From positions 62,001 to 126,000 of the forward strand of contig NZ_JAODNK010000062.1 in the NCBI RefSeq assembly GCF_025465275.1: 64,000 bases of DNA, given 5' to 3'. This document shows, piece by piece, positions 35,037 to 43,337 of the stretch; positions within the stretch are counted from its first letter, which is position 1, and each line of letters starts with the position of its first letter. A program made the position numbers and the translations under genes. Below the pieces are notes generated by a model. It saw only the letters and a program-made list of their open reading frames with translations, had not been told where the DNA came from and ran no database searches. This DNA is from Nocardia sp. Its GTDB lineage: Bacteria > Actinomycetota > Actinomycetes > Mycobacteriales > Mycobacteriaceae.

Positions 35037-35729
35037 CTATATTTCCTTGCCCTGCTGAGCATTCAGTGAACGGGCAGTCGGTTCGTTACCAACTTGCCAC
35101 CGGATCTGCACAACCTCCGCACCCAACACCACCGCGGCCCCGAGCAACACCCCGCCGACCACATCGGTGAACCAGTGCACACCCAGATACAACCGCGTCG
35201 CACACATGGCAACCACCAGCAGCACCGCCGATACCGTTGCACCCCGAGCCCGCCCACGTCCCGGCCGCGACCCGAGATACACCAGCAGCATCACCCCCAC
35301 CAGCGCCGTCGTAGCGGTCGCATGCCCCGACGGATACGACGGATGCAGCGCCCCCACCAACCGCATCGCCACCGGCGGCCGCTCCCGCCCGACCAAATAC
35401 TTGGTGAGAGTGCTCAACCCGGTAGCAATCAGCACAGTCCCCACCACCAGCAAGCCCACCCCGAAACTCCGCCTCCGCCACCAGGCAACCCCCGCGACGA
35501 CGATCGCAATCAGGCTCGTCCGCCCCGGATCCCCGAAAAACGTGTACTCCCGCACCACAGTCGTCCACCCCGCAGTCCGATGCCCCACAAACCAATCCCA
35601 CACCTCCACATCCCCGTCAACCGCCCTGCCCATGACCCAAACCTGCCAGGTGAGCAGCAAATACAGCCCGCTCACCACAACGGCCATCCAGCCCAAACCC
35701 CCCGCACACCCCCGCAGCATCCGGCCCAT
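35037..35729 (-). CDS. PAP2-family membrane phosphatase
   Basis: A 230-residue integral membrane protein with the three phosphatase motifs: KYLVGRERPP, YPSGHATATT and TRLYLGVHWFTDVVGG. They place catalytic His residues at the outer membrane face, for dephosphorylating lipid phosphates or undecaprenyl diphosphate. The ATG at 35729 follows GAGG by eight bases, so the longer frame to 35831 is not used. It is on the same strand as the kinase operon, upstream of it by 75 bases, but is probably a separate unit. Confidence 0.9.
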   Translation of the reverse strand: MGRMLRGCAGGLGWMAVVVSGLYLLLTWQVWVMGRAVDGDVEVWDWFVGHRTAGWTTVVREYTFFGDPGRTSLIAIVVAGVAWWRRRSFGVGLLVVGTVLIATGLSTLTKYLVGRERPPVAMRLVGALHPSYPSGHATATTALVGVMLLVYLGSRPGRGRARGATVSAVLLVVAMCATRLYLGVHWFTDVVGGVLLGAAVVLGAEVVQIRWQVGNEPTARSLNAQQGKEI

Positions 35730-35854
35730 GCCGCCATCCTCACCGAACCCCCACCCCCAAAGGCCCCGCCACCCAGGCGTGTCGCCCACCCACCCGATTT
35801 GCAGTTCCCACCCCACCCTCGGTAACTTCATCCAGTCGCTCGTCCAACGAGCAC

Positions 35855-35930
35855 GGGGCTATGGCGCAGCTGGTAGCGCACCTCACTGGCAGTGAGGGGG
35901 TCAGGGGTTCGAATCCCCTTAGCTCCACCA
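35855..35930 (+). tRNA. tRNA-Ala (GGC anticodon), CCA encoded
   Basis: Identical to the tRNA at 7876 except in the anticodon stem, where CCTCA/TGAGG replaces CCACA/TGTGG, a compensatory A-T to T-A swap, and at the 3' end, where CCA (35928-35930) is encoded. Anticodon loop CTGGCAG gives GGC. It ends next to 1 kb of gene-poor DNA, so it is a possible integration site. Confidence 0.97.
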
Positions 35931-35944
35931 TATTATTTGGCTAT

Positions 35945-35968
35945 AACAGCTGGTTGCAGCCTGTTTTC
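35945..35968 (+). terminator. Terminator of the second tRNA-Ala
   Basis: AACAGCTG (35945-35952), loop GTTG, then CAGC-C-TGTT (one bulged base), followed by TTCTC. It is 15 bases from the tRNA end. Confidence 0.55.
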
Positions 35969-36930
35969 TCATGTCTGAAACCTTATTCGTTCCCCTTTGC
36001 TGTTGACGCCGTCAGTACCTTGATCGACTTGCGGTGGATGGGATCCGTGCTCAGCCTTCTGATCTGGACTTTCTTGCTGCATTCCGGAGGAGGTGCTGGT
36101 GTCGGTCCCCTTAGTCCCTTTGCGGACATGGAGATTCAGTCTGCCGGGGTCGTGTTGTAGCGGCGGAGTCCGGTGCGGTTGGACATGCGGTTCGAATGCG
36201 TTGTTGGACAACGGGTTCGGCGGCTACGCCTCGGTTTCGGTGAGGGCTTCGGCCGGGGCGGTGTCGTGTGCTGTCGCTCGGCGCGTCCCGGTTGTCTCCG
36301 GGCGCCTTCATAGGGAGTCGTCGAGATCCCGGAATCGCTCTCCTGCAAAGGAGTTCGATTTTGCTTGTGAGTCGAGTTCGGGTGGATCCACGCGCTGGCT
36401 GTTGGAACGGACGTGGAACCCGGCCTGACTCGTTGCGTGGTCGAGCGCGTGAGATTGTCGCTGGGTAGAGGTGATTGATGTGCCGAGTAAGGATTCCTCG
36501 GGTGGTCCAGCGTGTGTCGTGCGGGCTGGTGTCGACGGGGAATTGGGGATGGCCGCTGTGGTCGCAGGTTCGATTCGTCGGCAGGGAACGAACCCGCGAT
36601 CCCTGGGCCCGGGATTCTGTAATTGATCTGGTCAGGCCGAGCGGCCGAATGTGCTGGCGCGGAGGGTGTTGAGCTGCGGACGTTGTATCGCAGTGTGTGA
36701 GACTCCCTGAGGATCGGCACTGAACTGTGCCATCAGCCCACACGATCGTGGGGAACATCGGCACGGTGACAGGTGCGGCTGGTCGTCCACCGGGTTATGT
36801 GTGAACGGAAATCGGTCCTGGTCGGCCTCGCCGATAGGGGCTTCATCGGCAGTGCGCGACCGTGAAACGGTTCGCAGTCACCGCTTCGGCGAGCCCGCGA
36901 ACGATCCTTTGGTGCGCTGCGGCGCGACCG
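35969..36930. other. Gene-poor region beside tRNA-Ala
   Basis: Nearly 1 kb with visibly lower G+C than its flanks and no ORF of convincing codon use. Minus-strand frames of 194-217 residues exist but are Pro/Arg/Ser/Thr-rich and lack start signals. It may be decayed DNA left by integration or deletion at the tRNA, and it forms the left border of the sulfatase locus. Confidence 0.5.
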
Positions 36931-36935
36931 CATGC

Positions 36936-36957
36936 ACTATGTACTCTAGAATATAGT
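36936..36957. promoter_or_regulatory. AT-rich dyad upstream of the FGE gene
   Basis: Half sites ACTATGTACTC (36936-36946) and TAGAATATAGT (36947-36957) match in 8 of 11 positions when inverted. It lies 30 bases before the FGE start, in an otherwise G+C-rich context. AT-rich dyads of this kind are used by PadR regulators, and a padR gene is in the same locus; the link is inference. Confidence 0.5.
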
Positions 36958-36987
36958 ATCCGAACGGAAAGCGCATAGGAGGTCGCT

Positions 36988-37935
36988 GTGTACGGTGTCG
37001 AGGGACCAGCGCATTGCTGCGCGCCGAAGCGTGGGGCGTCTCTTGCACTGCCGATCTCGCCGTTGCCTCGGTCGGGATCGATCGGAGCCGAGGACATGGT
37101 TGTTGTCGCCGGCGGCGAATTCCTGATGGGAGGGCATGAGCCGGCGGGCTACGCGGCGGACGGCGAGGGTCCGATCCGGGCTGTATCGCTGTCGCCGTTC
37201 CTGATCGATGCCTGCGCGGTGACCAATGATCAGTTCGGCCGGTTCGCCGCCGGTACCGGGTATCGCACCGAGGCCGAGCGGATCGGCTGGTCCTACGTGT
37301 TCGCGGGGTTCCTGCCTGCCGCGGTGCGCCGGATCGCCGCACGTCCGGAGAGTGCGCCCTGGTGGTGCGGGGTGGAGGGTGCGAGCTGGGAGCATCCGGA
37401 GGGGCCGGGCAGCGAGCTCGGCGCGCGTGGTGACCATCCAGTGGTGCACGTGTCATGGAACGACGCGCAGGCGTACAGCGCCTGGGCGGGTAAGCGTCTG
37501 CCGACCGAAGCGGAATGGGAGTGCGCCGCCCGTGGTGGACTGGCCGGAGCCCGCTACCCGTGGGGTGACGAACTCGATCCCGACGGCGAGTACCGATGCA
37601 ATATCTGGCGCGGCAGCTTCCCCGGCAAAAATACCGCGGCGGACGGCTATCGGGGGACCGCACCGGTAAATGCGTTCGCGCCCAATGGTTTTGGCCTGTA
37701 CAACACCTGCGGCAATGTCTGGGAGTGGTGCGGCGACTGGTGGACCACGAGCCACGGGGCTGGTCAGCTCATCGACCCGCGTGGTCCGGAAACCGGCAGT
37801 AACAGGGTGATTCGCGGCGGCTCGCACATGTGCCACGACTCCTACTGCTTCCGCTACCGGGTCTCCGCGCGCTCGGCCAACACGCCGGACGCCGCCAGTG
37901 GCCACACTGGCTTTCGGTGCGCGAGGTCGCTGTGA
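36988..37935 (+). CDS. Formylglycine-generating enzyme (SUMF1 type)
   Basis: A 315-residue copper-dependent oxidase that converts the active-site Cys of type I sulfatases to formylglycine. The SUMF1 domain starts at MVVVAGGEFLMGG (about residue 37) and contains LPTEAEWECAARGG, YPWGDE and GNVWEWCGDWW. The catalytic pair is Cys282 and Cys287 in RGGSHMCHDSYCFRYRVSAR, matching the C-x4-C of active FGEs rather than of SUMF1 look-alikes. The GTG at 36988 follows a perfect AGGAGG. There is no signal peptide. The CxPSR sulfatase at 43338 is the evident substrate. Confidence 0.95.
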   Translation: MYGVEGPAHCCAPKRGASLALPISPLPRSGSIGAEDMVVVAGGEFLMGGHEPAGYAADGEGPIRAVSLSPFLIDACAVTNDQFGRFAAGTGYRTEAERIGWSYVFAGFLPAAVRRIAARPESAPWWCGVEGASWEHPEGPGSELGARGDHPVVHVSWNDAQAYSAWAGKRLPTEAEWECAARGGLAGARYPWGDELDPDGEYRCNIWRGSFPGKNTAADGYRGTAPVNAFAPNGFGLYNTCGNVWEWCGDWWTTSHGAGQLIDPRGPETGSNRVIRGGSHMCHDSYCFRYRVSARSANTPDAASGHTGFRCARSL

Positions 37936-37997
37936 CAACCATGCGTCCGCATAGCAGCGCTGTAGGTTCTTGAGAACATAGAGCAGGAGGCGGACGA

Positions 37998-38038
37998 CCG
38001 TCGGCCGCACGGAGCGCAGGGCTTCGTGCGGCCGACGG
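37998..38038 (+). terminator. Strong hairpin after the FGE gene
   Basis: CCGTCGGCCGCACG (37998-38011) pairs perfectly with CGTGCGGCCGACGG (38025-38038) around 13 bases, between convergent genes. There is no T-run; it is likely a bidirectional terminator. Nothing else is seen in 37936-38131. Confidence 0.65.
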
Positions 38039-38131
38039 GCTACCCGATAGCGATCGGCGGGCCGGCGATAGGGGTCTGGTCCAATGTCGCGTCGTGCCCG
38101 CGATCAGGGGGTGTCGTGCGTGCGGATCAGC

Positions 38132-38851
38132 TCACTTCGCCGGGGCCGGGGCCGGGGCCGGGGCGGGGGCCGGGCCATTGATTGTGAGGAAGTACTGCAC
38201 GGCCGCCGCGATCGCGACCGGGGCCGAGATCAGTAGGCTGCCCGCAATGGTGCCCAGCGATCCGAGTGCCATCATTCCGCCGATGCAGCCGAGGGCGGCC
38301 GCGGGAAGAAATCCGCCGAACAGCCCGATGATCGCGGCCGAGGCAACGGCGGCCCCGGCGATGCCGCCGAGCACGCACCCGACCGCCGCTCCGCCGATGG
38401 CGCCGACCGCGGTGCCGATGGTGCCGCCCATCTGCATGGTGGTGACCATTCGATTCCAGGCTGCTTGCTCGCGGTCGTAGGAGTTCTTCCAGGGCGCCTG
38501 GTCTTCGTACGGCAGCGCGATCGGCTGGTAGACCGCATGTTCGCGATCGAATTCCGGCGTGAGGGTCGCGGTGCGACCGGCGATGTCGGCGGCGATCGGA
38601 AACACGAAATCGTCTACGCGGAAGGACAATTCGGTGCCGGCGAGCACGGTCCCATCGGGGGCCTTGATGGTGAAGGTGCCATTGTCGGCCGCCATCGCTC
38701 CGCTGTCGGTCGCAATAGTCGTCGCCGTCGCACTGGTGTGGGTTGTGAAATTCACCGGCGCCGGGCCCGATTCGGGTGCGGCGACCGCTGGTGCGGCGGC
38801 CAGCGCGAGCGCTGTCGCCATCATCGCACCCGTGGTTGCGATCTTGTACAT
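38132..38851 (-). CDS. Secreted glycine-zipper protein (Nocardia DUF8020-like)
   Basis: A 239-residue protein from ATG 38851, with GAGGAG five bases upstream. It has a signal peptide (MYKIATTGAMMATALALAAA, cleaved after AVAA), a beta-rich middle (TFTIKAPDGTVLAGTELSFRVDDFVFPIAADI) and a C-terminal glycine-zipper membrane region (GGTIGTAVGAIGGAAVGCVL ...), ending in Pro-Ala repeats. This layout matches a large family of exported proteins in Nocardia; the DUF8020 label is from memory. It probably inserts in or associates with the mycolate layer. It lies opposite to, and within, the sulfatase locus with no obvious functional link. Confidence 0.75.
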   Translation of the reverse strand: MYKIATTGAMMATALALAAAPAVAAPESGPAPVNFTTHTSATATTIATDSGAMAADNGTFTIKAPDGTVLAGTELSFRVDDFVFPIAADIAGRTATLTPEFDREHAVYQPIALPYEDQAPWKNSYDREQAAWNRMVTTMQMGGTIGTAVGAIGGAAVGCVLGGIAGAAVASAAIIGLFGGFLPAAALGCIGGMMALGSLGTIAGSLLISAPVAIAAAVQYFLTINGPAPAPAPAPAPAK

Positions 38852-39638
38852 GTGTGCTCCTCGGTGTCGGTCGTCCCCTGAATCGGGAGAGCCGTGATCG
38901 GGATCCAGACCGAAATAAATTGCGGGCCTGGGAGTTTCGAGATGACGATGGGGGTGGAGCGTTCTGCGCGGGGGTTGTGCCGAGACCGGGCACGATCTCG
39001 AGGGGGCCGACGGGTCCTGATGGCCCTCGTGAAACCGGCAGGATGCGGCCCCGCTGATGTGTTCGAGATGGCTCAGCAACCATCGTGGTCCAGTGATTAA
39101 ATGCGACCGAGATCACAAAGATCCAATACAAAATCTGATGATGGCGAAAGCCGTTGCCTATACGTCTGGCAGCGCGATGCCGACGCCGGTCTCCACGTCT
39201 CGAATCGGAGTTGGGGGCGCCTACCAGGGTGTGTGAGCGCAGACCTCTGTGTCTCGGTTGTAGAGATACAAGGCCGACACACTAGATGCTTATGTATATA
39301 GAGAATGCTGAGTAGCTCGTGGCAAAGCCGCACCGTGTGGGATATGTGAGCAGTTCGTTGACATGTTCTAGATTCGATGCCATTCTCAAGGTGTGTTCCT
39401 CAGAGCATCGAAGGTATGTTCCTGGGATGCTATGAAAGATGTCGCCTGCAGGACAGTGGCCTGACCGCCGCCGACTTCCTCTCGTGATCCGAGCGTGAGC
39501 ACGATGGCAGCGCCGTGGATCCGCCGCCGACCCAGGCGCTCGGCGTTCGCCGGGAGTCGTCCGCCCCCGTTCCGGACTATGTTGCCACGCCAAATTGCTT
39601 CCAGCTCAGTACATTCCGTCGTCCGAAAGTCGCATCAT
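38852..39638. other. Long intergenic region before GH3 gene
   Basis: No supported gene in 787 bases. An imperfect direct repeat AAGGTGTGTTCCT (39388-39400) and AAGGTATGTTCCT (39411-39423), period 23, and an AT-rich patch at about 39285-39305 lie upstream of the GH3 gene and could be regulatory sites. An in-frame upstream extension of GH3 to 39495 is not supported. Confidence 0.45.
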
Positions 39639-42083
39639 ATGGATAATCGAGATCACGCCACCGTTGTCGAATCGGCTCTCGCCCGCCTGGACCTGGATGC
39701 CAAGACCAGGCTGCTGGCAGGTCAGGACGTGTGGTCGCTGCCCGCGCTGCCCGAGATCGGCCTGCAGTCGCTGGTCATGTCGGACGGCCCGGTAGGTGTC
39801 CGCGGCCCCGCGTGGAATGCCGCGGACCCGGCGCTGACGTTGCCGAGTCCGACCGCGCTCGCCGCGACCTGGGATACCGGCCTCGCTCGGCGCACCGGCC
39901 GGGTGCTGGCGCAGGAGTCCCGCCGCAAGGGCGTCCACCTGCTGCTCGCGCCGACGGTCAACCTGCACCGATCTCCGCTGGGCGGAAGGCATTTCGAGTC
40001 CTACTCGGAGGATCCGCTGCTCACCGCGCGAATCGGCGGGAGCTATGTGGGTGGTGTGCAGGACGGCGGCGTCGGCGCGACCGTGAAGCATTTCGTCGCC
40101 AACGACGCGGAGACCGAGCGGTTCACCGTCGACAATCGCATTGATGAGCGGACGCTGCGGGAGCTCTACCTCGCCCCTTTCGAGGACATCATCGCTGCCG
40201 CGCGACCGTGGGCGATCATGTCGGCGTACAACCGGGTCAACGGCGTGACCATGACCGAACACCGGGACCTACAGGTCGGCGTGCTGCGCGGGGAATGGAA
40301 TTTCGACGGCGTCGTGATCTCGGACTGGCTTGCCGCCCGCAACACCGTCGGCGCGATCACCGGTGGCCTCGATATCGCCATGCCGGGGCCGACGACGATC
40401 TACGGACCCGCACTCGCGGCGGCAGTGCGAGCCGGAAAGGTGGAGGAAGCCCTCGTGGACAACGCGGCGCGGCGGGTGCTGTTGCTCGCCGCCCGGGCTG
40501 GTCTGCTGGCCGGCGCCGAGCCCGCGGTGCCCGCGTCCGCGCTGCCCGCACCGATCGACGGACGCGCCCTCGCGCGTGAGATCGCCGCCCGGTCGTTCGT
40601 GCTGTTGCGCAACGAGGGCGGGGTGCTTCCGCTGGATCCGGTGCCGGGAAGCATCGCGTTGATCGGTGCGGCGGCGCGGGAGGCCCGCATTCTCGGCGGC
40701 GGTTCGGCCACCGTATTCCCGGAACGTATTGTGTCTCCGCTCGACGGATTGCGAGATGCGTTGTCCGGTAACACATCACTGGTCTATGAGCGGGGCGCCG
40801 ATCCCGGTGACGGGCTCGGGGTCGCGGGTGTGGATTTTGTCCTGCGCACTGTCCTGCGCGATGAATGCGGCACCATCCTGGCCGATGAACCGGCCCAGCG
40901 CGGTGGCGAGATCCGCTGGCTGGCCGATGGGTTGCCCGGTGGGGTCGACTACGCGAAGCTCGCCTCGGTCGAAATCATCGGAATCTTCACCCCGCGCCGC
41001 AGTGGCGCGCACAGCTTCGGCACCAAGGGCGCGGGCGGGTTCCGCCTCATCGTCGATGGGGTCACTCTGCTCGATGATGTCGAGAGTCCGGCGCTCGTCG
41101 ACCCGATCGACGCCATTACCGGGAGGTCCGTGCCGCGCGGACAGGTCGAGCTGGTGGCGGATCGGCCGGTGCTGGTCAGACTGTTGGCGTCCGCGCCCAG
41201 GCTCGAATTCGGCGCGTTGCGTGGTGTCAGTTTCGGCCTGACCCATCGTGATCCGGTGGTCGACGACGATCAGCGGCTCGACGCGGCCGTGGCCGCCGCC
41301 GCGGCGGCTGATGTCGCGGTCGTGGTGGTGTCGACCACCGAGTTCGTGGAGAGCGAGGGCTTCGATCGCACCGACCTGCGCCTGCCCGGTCGCCAAGACG
41401 AGCTGGTCCGGCGGGTCGCAGCGGTGAACCCGCGCACCGTCGTTGTGGTCAATGCCGGATCCCCGGTGGAAATGCCTTGGCGTACCGAGGTTTCCGCAAT
41501 CCTGCTGACCTGGTTCCCGGGGCAGGAGGCCGGTGCCGCGCTGGCGGATGTGCTGCTCGGCGTGGCGGAACCGGGCGGCCGGCTGCCGACCACCTGGCCC
41601 GCGCGGCTGGCCGACGCGCCGGTCACCGAGGTGGTTCCCGACCACGGTGTGCTCGAGTACTCCGAGGGCCCGCACATCGGATATCGCGCGTGGCAGCGGC
41701 ACGATATCTCGCCCGCCTACCCCTTCGGGCACGGCCTCGGCTACACCGAGTGGGATTACGAGTCGATCGAATCGGCTGCCGGTACGGTAAATGTCCGGGT
41801 GCGTAATATCGGTAGCCGTCCAGGCCGTGAGATCGTCCAGGTGTACGCCGCCTCGGCGGATGAAGATCCGGCCCGCCCTGACCGGTGGCTCGCCGGATTC
41901 GCGACGGTCGACGCCGCACCCGGTGAATCCGTGGAAGTGCCGATCGCGCTGCCGGAGCGCACTTTTCAACGCTGGGACGAGCACACCGGCAAGTGGGCGA
42001 CTGTCCCCGGGCGCTACGAGTTGCACGCCGGACGCCACAGCGACGCGTCCGAACTTTCCGTCCCACTGCACATTACGGCCTGA
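39639..42083 (+). CDS. GH3 beta-glycosidase with PA14 insert
   Basis: An 814-residue glycoside hydrolase family 3 enzyme cleaving terminal beta-linked sugars with retention. The N-terminal barrel has GVRGPAWN, HFESYSEDP, KHFVANDAE and nucleophile Asp229 in VVISDWLA. The second domain has LLRNEGGVLPL, interrupted by a PA14-type module (HSFGTKGAGGFRLIVDGVTLLDD, about residues 445-490) that often binds sugar, and then a fibronectin-III-like C-terminus. No signal peptide is seen, so it acts inside the cell. The ATG at 39639 fits the family start. It is followed by a sulfatase-tail gene 13 bases on. Confidence 0.93.
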   Translation: MDNRDHATVVESALARLDLDAKTRLLAGQDVWSLPALPEIGLQSLVMSDGPVGVRGPAWNAADPALTLPSPTALAATWDTGLARRTGRVLAQESRRKGVHLLLAPTVNLHRSPLGGRHFESYSEDPLLTARIGGSYVGGVQDGGVGATVKHFVANDAETERFTVDNRIDERTLRELYLAPFEDIIAAARPWAIMSAYNRVNGVTMTEHRDLQVGVLRGEWNFDGVVISDWLAARNTVGAITGGLDIAMPGPTTIYGPALAAAVRAGKVEEALVDNAARRVLLLAARAGLLAGAEPAVPASALPAPIDGRALAREIAARSFVLLRNEGGVLPLDPVPGSIALIGAAAREARILGGGSATVFPERIVSPLDGLRDALSGNTSLVYERGADPGDGLGVAGVDFVLRTVLRDECGTILADEPAQRGGEIRWLADGLPGGVDYAKLASVEIIGIFTPRRSGAHSFGTKGAGGFRLIVDGVTLLDDVESPALVDPIDAITGRSVPRGQVELVADRPVLVRLLASAPRLEFGALRGVSFGLTHRDPVVDDDQRLDAAVAAAAAADVAVVVVSTTEFVESEGFDRTDLRLPGRQDELVRRVAAVNPRTVVVVNAGSPVEMPWRTEVSAILLTWFPGQEAGAALADVLLGVAEPGGRLPTTWPARLADAPVTEVVPDHGVLEYSEGPHIGYRAWQRHDISPAYPFGHGLGYTEWDYESIESAAGTVNVRVRNIGSRPGREIVQVYAASADEDPARPDRWLAGFATVDAAPGESVEVPIALPERTFQRWDEHTGKWATVPGRYELHAGRHSDASELSVPLHITA

Positions 42084-42096
42084 GGGGGACACTCCG

Positions 42097-42705
42097 ATGC
42101 GCGCGATCATGGTGATGTTCTACCGAGCCGTTCTCGTTCACCAAGGGGTTCGCACCATTCGGGTTCCGGGTCGCACTCTGCTCGATGCCTACCAGTTCGG
42201 CACGCTGCTGTTCGATCTGGAAGTCGATCCCGCGCAACAGCATCCGATCCAGGATGACGAGGTCGAACTGCGGATGATGACGCATCTGGTCGAGCTGATG
42301 CGCGAAAGTGACGCCCCCGTCAGCCAATACGAATGCCTCGGTCTGCCCGCCCGCGGTCCGGTCACCGCGGCGCAGCTGCAGGTGCGGGCTCAGACTACCC
42401 AGGCGGCTCGCTCGACCGAACCGCAGCCGCGGCCGGAGGAATTCCCCGAGGGGCGGCTGTCGGTGCGAACATCGATTCACGAGTTGCTGGGCGATCGGAC
42501 AGCCTGTGAGATTCTACGCCGCCACGTGCCGATCATCGCGCATTCCGAGGTCCTGCAGGCGGTCGGAACGGCGTCGCTGCTGGACCTGGCGGCGGTGTCC
42601 CGTGGCGCCATGCCCCTCGAGAAGCTCCGTGCAATAGCCACTGAACTCGCTGATGTTCTTGCCACAGAGACGAATTCCGCATCAACTACCGACTCACGGA
42701 TATAG
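42097..42705 (+). CDS. Orphan sulfatase-C-terminal-like protein with helical tail
   Basis: A 202-residue protein. Residues about 20-100 (TLLDAYQFGTLLFDLEVDPA ... LRMMTHLVELMRESDAPVSQYECLGLP) resemble the C-terminal end of actinobacterial sulfatases, without any catalytic domain. After a Pro/Glu-rich linker, residues about 125-195 (SIHELLGDRTACEILRRHVP ... MPLEKLRAIATELADVL) form a helical module also found at the C-terminus of some sugar-processing enzymes. It starts 13 bases after GH3 and ends 7 bases before padR, so it is in the operon. It may be a broken sulfatase kept for its tail, or a scaffold. Confidence 0.6.
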   Translation: MRAIMVMFYRAVLVHQGVRTIRVPGRTLLDAYQFGTLLFDLEVDPAQQHPIQDDEVELRMMTHLVELMRESDAPVSQYECLGLPARGPVTAAQLQVRAQTTQAARSTEPQPRPEEFPEGRLSVRTSIHELLGDRTACEILRRHVPIIAHSEVLQAVGTASLLDLAAVSRGAMPLEKLRAIATELADVLATETNSASTTDSRI

Positions 42706-42712
42706 GGGCCTC

Positions 42713-43279
42713 ATGCAGCTCGACTATGTGATCCTCGGCGCGCTTTCCTTCGGCCGCTGCTCCGGATACGACCTGCGTCGGATGATGGAGGGTGGGGGCC
42801 GCTATCTCGGTTACGGCGTGCAGTTGCCGCAGATCTACCGCCGCCTCGGCGTGCTGGTCGAGCGCGGGCTGGTCCACTTCGAGGTCGATCAGCGTGCGGG
42901 TGGGCCCGACGCGAAGGTCTACTCGATGACCGAGGCCGGTCGGCAGGCGCTGCTGGAATGGGCGCGCTCGCCGTTCGAGCCGACGCCCCGGCCGATGGAC
43001 TCCGATTTCAAACTGCGGTTCTTCTTCGCCGGACAGCTCGGTCGCGATATCGCGATCGACATTGTGCGCACCGAATTGGAGTACCGGTTGGAGCATGACC
43101 GTGGTTCGGCAGAGCCGCCGATCCCGCGTACCTACGATCCGCAGATTCCGGAGCTCGACCCGGATTGGGCCCGCCACATCCACACCATGGCCCACGAGCA
43201 GGGCTATGCCTCCACCGCGGCCTACATCGCCTGGTTGCAACTCACGCTGGTCCGGCTGGAGTCCGGCCGCACCTGCTGA
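42713..43279 (+). CDS. PadR-family transcriptional regulator
   Basis: A 188-residue winged-helix repressor: MQLDYVILGALSFGRCSGYDL, IYRRLGVLVERGLVHFEV and VYSMTEAGRQALLEWA, followed by a helical dimerisation domain with an LxxFF-type segment (LRFFFAGQL). ATG at 42713. Located between the sulfatase-tail gene and the sulfatase in the same direction, it is the evident local regulator. The AT-rich dyad at 36936-36957 is a candidate binding site. Confidence 0.9.
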   Translation: MQLDYVILGALSFGRCSGYDLRRMMEGGGRYLGYGVQLPQIYRRLGVLVERGLVHFEVDQRAGGPDAKVYSMTEAGRQALLEWARSPFEPTPRPMDSDFKLRFFFAGQLGRDIAIDIVRTELEYRLEHDRGSAEPPIPRTYDPQIPELDPDWARHIHTMAHEQGYASTAAYIAWLQLTLVRLESGRTC

Positions 43280-43337
43280 TCACGCGCGCCCTCCGGGGCG
43301 TTCGATTCACCTCACCTACGCCCCCGGGAGTTTTGTC

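Noticed and set aside
35730..35931. Short minus-strand frame over the second tRNA-Ala and an extension of the PAP2 gene
   Set aside because: Again antisense to the tRNA; the PAP2 start at 35729 has a proper ribosome site.
36111..36764. Minus-strand ORFs of 194-217 residues beside the tRNA
   Set aside because: Composition is extreme in Arg, Pro, Ser and Thr, no domain is visible and no ribosome site is present; they look like chance frames in gene-poor DNA.
39495..39638. Longer N-terminus of the GH3 enzyme
   Set aside because: The added 48 residues are Arg/Pro/Ser-rich and unlike the family; the ATG at 39639 starts the normal GH3 sequence.
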